DNA of 64,000 nucleotides, taken from assembly GCA_937894065.1 (NCBI GenBank), contig CALCST010000030.1:1-64000 (forward strand), given 5' to 3'. A program made the translations under genes and the position numbers. Shown here piece by piece: positions 42,739-51,364 of this stretch. The stretch comes from an uncultured Parabacteroides sp. GTDB lineage: Bacteria; Bacteroidota; Bacteroidia; Bacteroidales; Tannerellaceae. The notes beneath the pieces are model-generated. The model was not told where the DNA came from. It ran no database searches and was given only the letters and a program-made list of their open reading frames with translations. The first letter of the stretch is position 1. Every line of letters begins with the position of its first letter.

Positions 42739-44313
42739 GTGGTTAGTGAATTAGTAGTTGATGTACAGTCCCAAGAAGTATCAATCGCTGTATTGGAAGA
42801 CAAAAAACTGGTTGAGCTACAAAAAGAAGCTCACAATGTCTCTTTTGCAGTGGGCGATATTTATTTAGGCAAGGTTAAGAAACTTATGCCAGGATTAAAC
42901 GCTGCTTTCATTGATGTAGGTTATAAAAAGGATGCATTTCTTCACTATCAGGACTTAGGTCCTCATTTCAACACCCAGCAAAAGTATCTCAATCAGCTGC
43001 TTTCTGACCCTAAGAAAGCTCCCGCTTTCTCAAAACTTCAGATATTGCCGGAAATAGAAAAGGAAGGCAGTATTAGTGATGTTCTCAAAATAGGTCAGGA
43101 GATATTGGTGCAGATAGCAAAAGAACCGATTTCCACAAAGGGACCGAGATTGACTTCGGAGTTGTCGTTCGCCGGGAGATATATAGTTTTGATACCATTT
43201 TCCGACAAAGTATCAGTTTCGACAAAAATCAAATCCAATGAGGAACGTGCCCGTTTGAGACAGCTCATCCAAAGTATCAAACCGAAGAATTTCAGTGTGA
43301 TTGTCCGTACTTCGGCAGAAGGAAAGAGAGTTGCGGAATTGGACCACGAGTTGAAAACTCTGGTGAAACGCTGGGAAGAGAATAGCGCAAAAGTAACAAA
43401 AAGTAAGTCGCCTGCCATTATTTATGAAGAGACTGCACGAACAGTCGCTTTGCTACGCGACATATTTAACCCTTCCTTTCAGAATATTTTTGTAAACGAC
43501 AAAGAGGTTTATAATAATGTTCGGGACTACGTTAGTCTGATTGCTCCCGGACGGGAAGAGATTGTACATCTGTACACCGGTGAACTGCCTATCTTTGATA
43601 ATTTCGCAGTTACCAAACAAATAAAATCCCTCTTTGGGCGTACGGTTACTTATAAAAGTGGGGCTTACTTGATTATTGAGCATACGGAGGCAATGCATGT
43701 GATAGATGTCAATAGCGGTAATCGTTCGAAAACCAGCGAGGATCAGGAACAGACAGCTATCGATGTTAATCTTGCCGCTGCGGATGAAATTGCCCGTCAG
43801 TTACGTTTGCGTGATATGGGAGGTATCATTGTTATCGACTTTATTGATATGTCGAGCAATACAAATCGCCAGCTGCTTTACGAGCATATGAAGAAGGCAA
43901 TGGCTAGCGACAGAGCAAAGCATAATATACTTCCTTTGAGTAAGTTTTGTCTGATGCAGATAACTCGCCAGAGAGTTCGTCCGGCAATGGATGTTCAAAC
44001 CTCTGAAGCTTGTCCTGCTTGTTTTGGAACAGGTTCTGTGAAACCTTCTATTTTGTTTACCGACAGTTTGGAAGGAAAGATTGATTGTTTGGTCAACAAA
44101 CATCATGTGAAGAAATTTACCTTACACGTACATCCTTATGTTGCAGCTTATGTGAACAAAGGTTTTTTCCCTTTAAGTTGGCAGTGGAAGATGAGATACA
44201 GCTACGGCTTGAAGGTGATTCCAAATCAGAGTCTGGCATTCCTCGAATACAAGTTCTATGATGAAGAGAAGAATGAATTAGACATGAAAGAGGAAATGGA
44301 ATTTAAAGGCTGA
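42739..44313 (+). CDS. rng: Ribonuclease G/E
   Basis: 524 aa from the GTG at 42739 (VVSELVVDVQSQEVSIAVLEDK). An earlier TTG at 42691 lies inside the terminator hairpin and is rejected. The S1-like domain (residues ~25-115, IYLGKVKKLMPGLNAAFIDVG) is followed by the catalytic core with DVNSGNR, the GGIIVIDFIDM acidic cluster, and the Zn-link motif CPACFGTG. It processes 5S/16S rRNA and degrades mRNA. HU, the small ribosomal protein and rng form a plausible conserved neighbourhood. Confidence 0.93.
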   Translation: MVSELVVDVQSQEVSIAVLEDKKLVELQKEAHNVSFAVGDIYLGKVKKLMPGLNAAFIDVGYKKDAFLHYQDLGPHFNTQQKYLNQLLSDPKKAPAFSKLQILPEIEKEGSISDVLKIGQEILVQIAKEPISTKGPRLTSELSFAGRYIVLIPFSDKVSVSTKIKSNEERARLRQLIQSIKPKNFSVIVRTSAEGKRVAELDHELKTLVKRWEENSAKVTKSKSPAIIYEETARTVALLRDIFNPSFQNIFVNDKEVYNNVRDYVSLIAPGREEIVHLYTGELPIFDNFAVTKQIKSLFGRTVTYKSGAYLIIEHTEAMHVIDVNSGNRSKTSEDQEQTAIDVNLAAADEIARQLRLRDMGGIIVIDFIDMSSNTNRQLLYEHMKKAMASDRAKHNILPLSKFCLMQITRQRVRPAMDVQTSEACPACFGTGSVKPSILFTDSLEGKIDCLVNKHHVKKFTLHVHPYVAAYVNKGFFPLSWQWKMRYSYGLKVIPNQSLAFLEYKFYDEEKNELDMKEEMEFKG

Positions 44314-44342
44314 AATTTTAATTAGGCTTATACTTGTAATAG

Positions 44343-44392
44343 AAAACCTCCGGTATAATTGGTCATTCCAATTTATTACCGGAGGTTTTTGT
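44343..44392. terminator. Bidirectional terminator between rng and the TonB receptor
   Basis: AAAACCTCCGGTA (44343-44355) pairs with TACCGGAGGTTTT (44377-44389), with T-runs on both strands. It separates two convergent genes. Confidence 0.88.
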
Positions 44393-44425
44393 TTAGTTAA
44401 ATGTTTTTTCCCTAATCAATTTGAA

Positions 44426-46729
44426 TTAATAGGTGATTTTGCAACCGAAGAAATAACTTCTTGGCAATCCAGGACCGTAGATATATCCTGCGTCACGGTC
44501 TTTTCCTTTATCAAAGTCGTTCTGATATGAATTGAATATATTCTTCACACCTGCATTAACTTGTAAAGTGACGGTTTTATAAATAGGAATATCATAAGCA
44601 ACTTTTACACTCATGTCAAGGAAATCCGGAGTTTCATCGTCGCGGTCGGCTTCGATATATCCGGCATTGTGCTGCACAAGCATACTTCCTGTGTATGTTC
44701 CTGTAAGAGCAAGAGAAAGTCTTTTTACCGGAGTGAATGTAGAGGTCAAATAACCGTAAACATCCGGAGTTCTGAACATTCTTTTCTGAGCTTCCACATT
44801 TTCGCTCCACTGTTCTGGTTCTTTATAGCGGCTTCTCTGGATTGTTGCGCCAGCTTGAATCTGCATCCACGAATATGCCATTTTACCTTCCAGGTTTACA
44901 CCGCCGACTGTTGCACCGGAACCGTTTCTTCTTTCCATGATGATATTGCCTTTGTCGTCAGTTCCAGTCTTTTCAAGAGTGAATACATCTTTAAGGTTTG
45001 TATAGAAACCTTCCACAAGGAAGTTCACCTGAACCGGACCGAATCTGTGATAGAAATCAACAGAAGCACTCAAGCTGTTTGATTTCTCTTCTTTAAGATT
45101 GTCAGCAAGTTCAATCAAAGCAACATTTCCTCCAACAGCTTCGATATGCAAATCTTCGTCAAAAGCTTGAGGAGCGCGGAAACCGCTTGAATAAGCCAAT
45201 CTGAAGTTTATATTTTCGCTTGGATTGAATCTTACATTGGCACGCGGGCTGAATATAACGTGGTTGATAAGATTATGTTTGTCCAAACGTCCACCAATAA
45301 GGAAACTCCATTTCTTGGTTTTCCATTCGTTCTGAGCGAAAAGACTGGCGATGTGGGTTGTCTGGTTCACTTCTCTGTCATAACCAGGCATTCTGTCCTG
45401 CAAATCATCATAGCTATATTCCAGACCACCTGTAAATTCTGCTGGCATAAATAAACATTTGTCTGCCGAATAGCTGTATTGTGCTCCCGAAACCAAAGTC
45501 ATGTCTGTTGTTTGTCCATAAGCATTCAAATCCTGATTCGTTCCGTAATAACTATCACGTTTTGTATGTTGAGCTGAAGTATAGACATTCATTCTGTGCT
45601 TGTAGTCTTTTGAGAACAAATCATATTTTAAACCGCCGCCATTGATGTTATGTTCAGTTTGTTCAGCAATATCAGCTTCGTGAGGCGGATTGTCAAACAT
45701 ATTACCGCCGCGGCGAAATTCGTTGATACCGTGATATTCGAAAGTCAGCTTTGAATAATTGCTAGTCTTCAGATAAGAGCGGAAACCTATTGTTTTTGCG
45801 TTGATTTTTCCAAGTTCAGAGAAACCGTCGCCATCGTGGTCATAATGTCCGCGCTGTCTGTTCTGTCCGAATACATATAATCCTGCTTTATGGTCGTCAG
45901 TAACCAATGATGCGTTAATTGTAGTATTATTGTCTGGTGTTGAGCCTCCAACCAAAGTAAGAGAATGTGACAATTGAGCAGAATTCCTCATCGGTTCTTT
46001 CGTGATGATATTGATAGTTCCGGCAATTGCAGAAGAACCGAATAATGCAGAACCGCCACCTCGCATCACTTCAACACGCTCAATCATATTTGCCGGAATT
46101 TGCTCCAAACCATAAACACCAGTCAAGGCGCTGAAAATAGGACGGCTGTCCATAAGAATCTGAGTGTACGGACCATCAAGACCGTTTATTCTTACTTGCT
46201 GGAAACCGCAGTTCTGGCAGTTGTTTTCAACTCGAACTCCAGGCTGGAAATTCAAACCTTCGGCAAGAGAAGTTGCATTTGAAGTTTCGAATACTCTTGC
46301 ATCCAAAACATTCACCAATGTTGGCGCCATGCGTCTTGTAGTTTCGTTTCTGTTTGCCGAAACAACAACGCCGTCAAGTGAAACAGCATCTTCTTCGATT
46401 TCGAAGTTTATTTCAATTGTTTTTCCTTTTTTCAGATTAATGCTTTTTTTCTCTGTCTTATATCCAAGAGATTTTGCAACAATTGTAAATTTCCCTTCGG
46501 GAAGATTCTTTAGGAAATAGTGTCCTGTAGCATCTGAAGTTGTTCCTATAGTTGTTCCTTCCAGATATATATTTATGAAGGAAAGATGTTCACCTGATTT
46601 CTTGTCAATAATATGACCTACAATATTTGCATCAGATGGATTGAGGTTATAATTCTCGTCGTTGGCAAAAGCTTTTGTGCACAACAATAGCATGCACAAG
46701 CATATAGTTAAATTTATAAGCTTATTCAT
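44426..46729 (-). CDS. TonB-dependent receptor with carboxypeptidase-regulatory-like N-terminus
   Basis: 767 aa with a signal peptide ending at TKAFA. Residues ~35-110 form a CarboxypepD_reg-like domain. A TonB-box-like LDGVVVSA follows near residue 118, then the plug with a Cys161-x-x-Cys164 pair in VENNCQNCGFQQVRINGLDG, an IPANMIERVEVMRGGGSALFG stretch and INIITKEP. The barrel fills the rest. This resembles ferric-siderophore, haem or metal receptors of the BtuB/CirA class rather than SusC. A His-rich membrane peptide upstream suggests metal uptake; the ligand is not shown. Confidence 0.88.
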   Translation of the reverse strand: MNKLINLTICLCMLLLCTKAFANDENYNLNPSDANIVGHIIDKKSGEHLSFINIYLEGTTIGTTSDATGHYFLKNLPEGKFTIVAKSLGYKTEKKSINLKKGKTIEINFEIEEDAVSLDGVVVSANRNETTRRMAPTLVNVLDARVFETSNATSLAEGLNFQPGVRVENNCQNCGFQQVRINGLDGPYTQILMDSRPIFSALTGVYGLEQIPANMIERVEVMRGGGSALFGSSAIAGTINIITKEPMRNSAQLSHSLTLVGGSTPDNNTTINASLVTDDHKAGLYVFGQNRQRGHYDHDGDGFSELGKINAKTIGFRSYLKTSNYSKLTFEYHGINEFRRGGNMFDNPPHEADIAEQTEHNINGGGLKYDLFSKDYKHRMNVYTSAQHTKRDSYYGTNQDLNAYGQTTDMTLVSGAQYSYSADKCLFMPAEFTGGLEYSYDDLQDRMPGYDREVNQTTHIASLFAQNEWKTKKWSFLIGGRLDKHNLINHVIFSPRANVRFNPSENINFRLAYSSGFRAPQAFDEDLHIEAVGGNVALIELADNLKEEKSNSLSASVDFYHRFGPVQVNFLVEGFYTNLKDVFTLEKTGTDDKGNIIMERRNGSGATVGGVNLEGKMAYSWMQIQAGATIQRSRYKEPEQWSENVEAQKRMFRTPDVYGYLTSTFTPVKRLSLALTGTYTGSMLVQHNAGYIEADRDDETPDFLDMSVKVAYDIPIYKTVTLQVNAGVKNIFNSYQNDFDKGKDRDAGYIYGPGLPRSYFFGCKITY

Positions 46730-46855
46730 TATAATATATATTGAAGAGGATTTATCCTCTAATTAGATAATAAAGTTGTTTGTGAAAATGCAACCGGGAC
46801 GATTTTGCACAACTGATTCTTCGTATGAAAAATAAATATGCACTCAGTTTCTATA

Positions 46856-46886
46856 CTACAGATATGTTTGTTTCTCATATTTGTAG
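46856..46886. promoter_or_regulatory. Inverted repeat upstream of the TonB receptor, candidate operator
   Basis: CTACAGATATG (46856-46866) faces CATATTTGTAG (46876-46886), 11-bp arms with one mismatch and a 9-bp spacer. It is ~127 bases upstream of the receptor start, between it and the His-rich gene. A second small palindrome, GAGGATTTATCCTC, lies near 46746. Confidence 0.45.
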
Positions 46887-47000
46887 CACAGAAATAACGA
46901 TATTATTATACATACGACAGAGTTCCTATAATCCTATTATATTGATTATAGAATAAAGAAAATGTGCGGAAATTTTAATCTCCGGAGACAAGTATATATA

Positions 47001-47342
47001 TTATAATGTATAAGGAGGTGCTCTAAGATTGTTTGAAGTCAAGAAAAACAAATAAGGATGCGAATCGTTTTTCTCAACTATTCTAGTAAGGAGATTAAGG
47101 AAACATTGAATATCCGGACTTCCGTTCTGACTGTCCTCAGCATTGATGGTAGATAATGTCTGGAGGAAGATTATTTCAGAAAGAGTCTTATGGTGATGTT
47201 CAATATTCTTGAATGGGTGAGAGTGTTTTATTGCAACACCATCTTTAATATGTATATGTGTGAAGAGCATCACACTGCCATAATACCAAGTAAACAGCAG
47301 TGAGAAGAGATAAACAATATATTTCTTTCTAAAAGTCTTCAC
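47001..47342 (-). CDS. Small His-rich membrane protein beside the TonB receptor
   Basis: 113 aa. One hydrophobic N-terminal segment (residues ~8-28) serves as a signal or anchor. Histidines cluster at 29, 31, 40, 42, 49, 50 and 51 (FTHIHIKDG, KHSHPFKNIEHHHK). I do not recognise a named family, although small proteins with a THxHxxDG..HSHP layout occur in Bacteroidota near TonB receptors. The His cluster is consistent with a periplasmic metal ligand. It is transcribed toward the receptor gene 271 bp downstream. Confidence 0.65.
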   Translation of the reverse strand: MKTFRKKYIVYLFSLLFTWYYGSVMLFTHIHIKDGVAIKHSHPFKNIEHHHKTLSEIIFLQTLSTINAEDSQNGSPDIQCFLNLLTRIVEKNDSHPYLFFLTSNNLRAPPYTL

Positions 47343-47362
47343 AGCACTTCTTTCTTATGACG

Positions 47363-47370
47363 CAAAAATA
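47363..47370 (-). promoter_or_regulatory. -7 element for the His-rich gene
   Basis: On the minus strand CAAAAATA reads TATTTTTG, matching TAnnTTTG about 20 bases before the ATG at 47342. Confidence 0.55.
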
Positions 47371-47418
47371 AGGAAAATTTACTTTATGGGAATAGTTTGG
47401 ATATTATTTTAACAAGAA

Positions 47419-47448
47419 AAGGTCTGAACCTTGGGTGATTCAGACCTT
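47419..47448 (-). terminator. Terminator after the DUF4270 gene
   Basis: AAGGTCTGAA pairs with TTCAGACCTT (10 bp) around a 10-base loop. It lies 9-38 bases after the DUF4270 stop codon on the minus strand. Confidence 0.75.
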
Positions 47449-47456
47449 TATATTAT

Positions 47457-48833
47457 TTATTCATTGTATTTACTGCTTGTCAGAATCAATGTTCTTGATT
47501 CTTTGTCTTTCTTAAGTTTAACACCAGAAGGAGACATATAGTTGTTTATGGCAGTTGTATATGTATTACTGTCGTAATAACTGTTAGAAGTTTCAGTTAC
47601 GTTTTCAACCGGAATAACAAGCAGTCGAAGCGGCTCATCCGGATTATTTTCCAAATGCTTTTCAAACACTCTGGAAATATTCTTGAAATCGTAAGTTCTT
47701 CCGTCTGCAGTATAATCTCCGACATAAGAAGTCTGGCTATCTTGGATCTTTCCTGATTCAAAGAAAGTTTTTACTGAATCTTCAGGCAATAACAACAAGC
47801 TTTTAGGAACGCTCAAAGCATATTCCCAGTCTTCCTGTGCCAAAGCTGTCATTTTGAATGGAAGGTTGTTAATAATACGTCCTTCAAGTTTATCTTTCAG
47901 CTCTGATACTGGAATTTCCAACTTAGTGCAAACACCGGCAGGTGTTTTCATATAAGTGTATTCATCATTTGGCTGTAAAAGCTGTTCCAAGTTGCCATTC
48001 TTAAGACTGTTAAGCTGAATAACTTCAGTAGTTGAGTTGAAACGCTCATAAGTCGAAATGATAGTATCATTGTTTGTTGCAGAGCTCTTTGTCTTATATC
48101 TGTAATAAATAAACAATGATGAACGGTTGATGTTGAGCAAGTTTCCAGTTCCGTAGTTAGTTGTGACATATAGTCCCGGGAAGAAATTGTTGAAAGCTTC
48201 CTGAGAATTGAATGTCGCCGGATTGTTTACAGATTCATCATAGAATTTCTGCCCTAACTCTTTCGGCATTCTGATTCTAACTTTAGGAACATAATAGTTC
48301 TCATCATATTGATCTGTAATATTTCTGATAGAATCAGGAATGGAAACATCATATGCAGTATATGTTTTTGTTCCCAACAAAGTTTTCATATCACAGAACT
48401 CCTTCGGGTCAACATTGGTATAATAATTTCTTTCCAGAGGTTTTGTAACCTGGAAAATCTGTGCCTGCATAGGAGCCAGTGAGTCACCAACCCATGATGA
48501 ATAAGTGATTTGGAAAGCCATTGAGTCAATCTTTTCATCCAAAGGTGTGTGCTGGAACTGATATTCTTCAGGACAATAGAACTGGCAAACGTAGTCGGAT
48601 TTCAGATTTCCGTATGTCGGGTCATAAAATTCTCCTAACAATGCACTTGATGTTTTTGCATAAATAGAATCCATCAAAACCGTATAGGCTTGTATTTCAA
48701 TCGTATCTTGAAAAACATTTATCTTGTCTCTGTCGGGCTGAATACTTGGTCCTACCAGACTAATTCCATCATCACAACTGCCGAGGAGCGCAGCTCCCAA
48801 AGCAATCCCAAGTGTTAAAAGCTTGACTTTCAT
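47457..48833 (-). CDS. DUF4270 domain lipoprotein
   Basis: 458 aa. A lipobox (LLGSC) gives the lipidated cysteine at residue 20, followed by DDGISLVGPSIQPDRDKINV and LLGEFYDPTYGNLKSDYVCQ, which match the Bacteroidota DUF4270 family of exported lipoproteins. The function is not established. It follows the GT5 gene by 12 bp on the same strand, a pairing that I recall in other Bacteroidales. A terminator follows it directly. Confidence 0.85.
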   Translation of the reverse strand: MKVKLLTLGIALGAALLGSCDDGISLVGPSIQPDRDKINVFQDTIEIQAYTVLMDSIYAKTSSALLGEFYDPTYGNLKSDYVCQFYCPEEYQFQHTPLDEKIDSMAFQITYSSWVGDSLAPMQAQIFQVTKPLERNYYTNVDPKEFCDMKTLLGTKTYTAYDVSIPDSIRNITDQYDENYYVPKVRIRMPKELGQKFYDESVNNPATFNSQEAFNNFFPGLYVTTNYGTGNLLNINRSSLFIYYRYKTKSSATNNDTIISTYERFNSTTEVIQLNSLKNGNLEQLLQPNDEYTYMKTPAGVCTKLEIPVSELKDKLEGRIINNLPFKMTALAQEDWEYALSVPKSLLLLPEDSVKTFFESGKIQDSQTSYVGDYTADGRTYDFKNISRVFEKHLENNPDEPLRLLVIPVENVTETSNSYYDSNTYTTAINNYMSPSGVKLKKDKESRTLILTSSKYNE

Positions 48834-48845
48834 GATTCTTATGTG

Positions 48846-49664
48846 TTATTTAGTTTCCAAAACTGCATCATAGAATTTATTGAACTCGTCAATATAAACA
48901 TCAGGTTTCTGATATGGCAAGAACAATTTCTTCTTTTTAGATGCGATATATTCTGTTAGTTCAGGATGTATTGTTTCGCTTCCCTGAATTACACCATCGG
49001 ACATGTCGATAGCTAATTTTGTCAAAGCTAAGAAACTTGTGTCAGTTTTTAGCAATTTGACATCAGAATCTTTAGCTCCGTCCATTTTCAGCTTCTTAGC
49101 GAAGTTTTCATTGAATGGAGTTTTAAATTCGTCATTGTAAATTGAATAAACAACTTTTGCATTGTTCAAACATGGATCATCTGCATACATACGTTTAATA
49201 TATAAAGCTGTAAGTGCAGACATCCAGCCATGACAATGAATAACGTCAGGAATCCAACGTAGTTTCTTAACTGTTTCCAACACACCGCGGATGTAGAAAA
49301 TAGAACGTTCGTCATTATCATCATATTCATTTCCTTCATCATCACAGATAGTGTTTTTTCTCTGGAAAAAGTCGTCGTTGTCGATAAAATAAACCTGCAT
49401 TCTAGCTGCTTGAATAGACGCAACCTTAATGATTAGTGGATGATCAGTATCATCAATAATCAAATTCATACCGGAAAGACGAATTACTTCGTGCAACTGA
49501 TTGCGGCGTTCGTTAATGTTTCCGAATTTAGGCATGAACGTTCTGATTTCTCTTCCGCGTTCCTGAATGCCTTGTGGCAATTGGCGGCAAATTGTTGCTA
49601 TTTCTGATTCTGGTAAGTAAGGTGTTATTTCTTGTGCTATAAATAATACTTTTTTTGCATCCAT
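48846..49664 (-). CDS. Short glycogen/starch synthase-like protein (GT5 N-terminal domain only)
   Basis: 272 aa, about half the length of a full GlgA. The N-terminus KKVLFIAQEITPYLPESEIA resembles the GT5 start, and DVIHCHGWMSALTALYIK is the GT5 HxHxW segment. The C-terminal GT-B half, with the acceptor/donor loop, is missing and the frame ends cleanly, so this is the short Bacteroidota form rather than a truncation. Catalysis without the second domain is doubtful. It shares an operon with the DUF4270 lipoprotein and diverges from panC. Confidence 0.8.
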   Translation of the reverse strand: MDAKKVLFIAQEITPYLPESEIATICRQLPQGIQERGREIRTFMPKFGNINERRNQLHEVIRLSGMNLIIDDTDHPLIIKVASIQAARMQVYFIDNDDFFQRKNTICDDEGNEYDDNDERSIFYIRGVLETVKKLRWIPDVIHCHGWMSALTALYIKRMYADDPCLNNAKVVYSIYNDEFKTPFNENFAKKLKMDGAKDSDVKLLKTDTSFLALTKLAIDMSDGVIQGSETIHPELTEYIASKKKKLFLPYQKPDVYIDEFNKFYDAVLETK

Positions 49665-49692
49665 TCTGTTATTAAGTTTAATTTAAACGCTA

Positions 49693-49700
49693 CAAAGATA
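49693..49700 (-). promoter_or_regulatory. -7 element for the GT5-DUF4270 operon
   Basis: On the minus strand CAAAGATA reads TATCTTTG, a good TAnnTTTG match about 28 bases before the GT5 ATG at 49664. Confidence 0.6.
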
Positions 49701-49763
49701 AGCAATTTCTTTCATTTAACGTAATTATTTATTTGCTTTGTACCGTCAAAACGCATCTATAAG

Positions 49764-50603
49764 ATGAAAATAGTAAGTAAAATTCAAGATTTAAAGGGTT
49801 ATTTAGCTCAGGAAAGGTTGAATAACAGAAGAATAGGCTTTGTCCCTACAATGGGTGCCTTGCATGCCGGACACCTTAGTCTGGTTAAACGTTGTGTTGA
49901 CGAGAATGATATATGTGTAGTCAGTGTTTTTGTCAATCCGACACAGTTTAATGACAAAAAGGATTTGGAAACTTATCCTCGCACATTGGAGAAAGACTGC
50001 GAGTTGCTTCAGTCTGCCGGTTGTGATTATGTTTTTGCTCCGTCGGTTGAGGAAATGTATCCGGAACCAGACACTCGCGTGTTTGATTTTGGCAAAGTGA
50101 TGCAGGTGATGGAAGGAGCACGTCGTCCTGGACACTTCAATGGTGTTGCTCAGGTTGTGAGCAAATTGTTCTATATTGTTGAGCCGGACAATGCTTATTT
50201 CGGTGAAAAAGATTTCCAGCAGATTGCCGTTATCCGTGCAATGGTTAAGCAACTTGGATTGTCTGTTAAAATCAATGATTGTCCTATTCTCCGTGAGGCT
50301 GATGGATTGGCAATGAGTAGCAGAAATACAAGATTGACACCTGAACTGCGTCAAAAAGCTCCACTTATTGCCCGTACATTAAAAGAAAGTACTAACTTTG
50401 CACCCGCAAAAGGTGTTCAGGAGGTAATTGATTATGTAGTTAACACCATCAATCAAGAACCGGATATGGAAGTTGAGTATTTCGAAATTGTAGATGGAAA
50501 TACATTGGAGTCAATAAAGGACTGGAAAGATACTGACTATCCTGTTGGTTGCATAACAGTGTATTGTGGAGAGGTTCGTCTGATTGATAATATTAAATAT
50601 TGA
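49764..50603 (+). CDS. panC: Pantothenate synthetase
   Basis: 279 aa. The HIGH-type nucleotide-binding motif PTMGALHAGHLSLV is at residues ~27-41, with GEKDFQQIAV and the MSSRN (KMSKS-like) motif further on. It joins pantoate and beta-alanine using ATP. panD follows 93 bp downstream, so the beta-alanine supply and use are encoded together. No panB is present here. Confidence 0.97.
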   Translation: MKIVSKIQDLKGYLAQERLNNRRIGFVPTMGALHAGHLSLVKRCVDENDICVVSVFVNPTQFNDKKDLETYPRTLEKDCELLQSAGCDYVFAPSVEEMYPEPDTRVFDFGKVMQVMEGARRPGHFNGVAQVVSKLFYIVEPDNAYFGEKDFQQIAVIRAMVKQLGLSVKINDCPILREADGLAMSSRNTRLTPELRQKAPLIARTLKESTNFAPAKGVQEVIDYVVNTINQEPDMEVEYFEIVDGNTLESIKDWKDTDYPVGCITVYCGEVRLIDNIKY

Positions 50604-50696
50604 TGATGGTTTCACATCAATAGCTGTTGTGTCTGTAATCTGAACAAGGACATTGCGGTTATATATAAAATCTGCGAATTAAAATAATAATATAGC

Positions 50697-51050
50697 ATGT
50701 TTATTGAAGTAGTTAAATCAAAAATTCACCGTGTAACGGTTACTGAAGCTAATCTGAATTATATCGGCAGTATAACTATTGATGCCGATTTATTGGAAGC
50801 GGCAAATCTTATTCCTAATGAAAAGGTTTCAATTGTAAACAATAATAATGGTGAACGCTTTGAAACTTATATTATCAAAGGTGAACCGGGTTCAGGAGTG
50901 ATTTGTCTGAACGGTGCGGCTGCCCGAAAAGCTCAGCCTGGCGATATCATAATTATCATGTCATATGCAATGATGGATTTTGAAGAAGCCAAAACATTCA
51001 AGCCTGCGGTTGTATTTCCTGATACTGCTACTAATAAATTAGTTAAGTAA
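50697..51050 (+). CDS. panD: Aspartate 1-decarboxylase
   Basis: 117 aa. The self-cleavage site is Gly24-Ser25 in NYIGSITID, giving the pyruvoyl cofactor after processing. SGVICLNGAAARKAQPGDIIIIMSYA fits PanD. It makes beta-alanine for PanC, the gene upstream. A strong terminator follows 25 bases after the stop. Confidence 0.97.
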   Translation: MFIEVVKSKIHRVTVTEANLNYIGSITIDADLLEAANLIPNEKVSIVNNNNGERFETYIIKGEPGSGVICLNGAAARKAQPGDIIIIMSYAMMDFEEAKTFKPAVVFPDTATNKLVK

Positions 51051-51364
51051 ACTATTTTTTGCAGATAGTTTCCCAAAGAGCAGGATAGACTTGTTTTCCG
51101 TATCAAGCTATCCTGCTCTTTGCTGTTATTAGAGATATTTATATATTTAATGAAAATTGGATGTATATGTTTTCTGCGAAAAATACATCCGAACCCACGT
51201 TCATGTCGGTCCGTATATATTTTGATTTAGGTCCGGCCCCAAATTGACGTACGTCCGTATATATTTTCAAGTGGAAAAGATAAGGTTTTATATTCTTGTT
51301 TTATGGATAAAATATGGACTCCGTCACTCTTATATTGCATCGACAAATTAAATAGAATGATTAT
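51051..51364. other. panD-MATE intergenic region with a 15-bp direct repeat
   Basis: After the panD terminator, GTCCGTATATATTTT occurs at 51209-51223 and again at 51253-51267, 44 bp apart. Between them lies GGTCCGGCCCC. The remaining ~90 bases before the MATE gene show no clear -7 element. The pair could be an operator. Confidence 0.5.
51075..51121 (+). terminator. Terminator after panD
   Basis: AAAGAGCAGGATAG pairs with CTATCCTGCTCTTT, and an inner CTTG/CAAG pairs around a TTTTCCGTAT-type loop. It lies directly after the panD stop. Confidence 0.9.
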
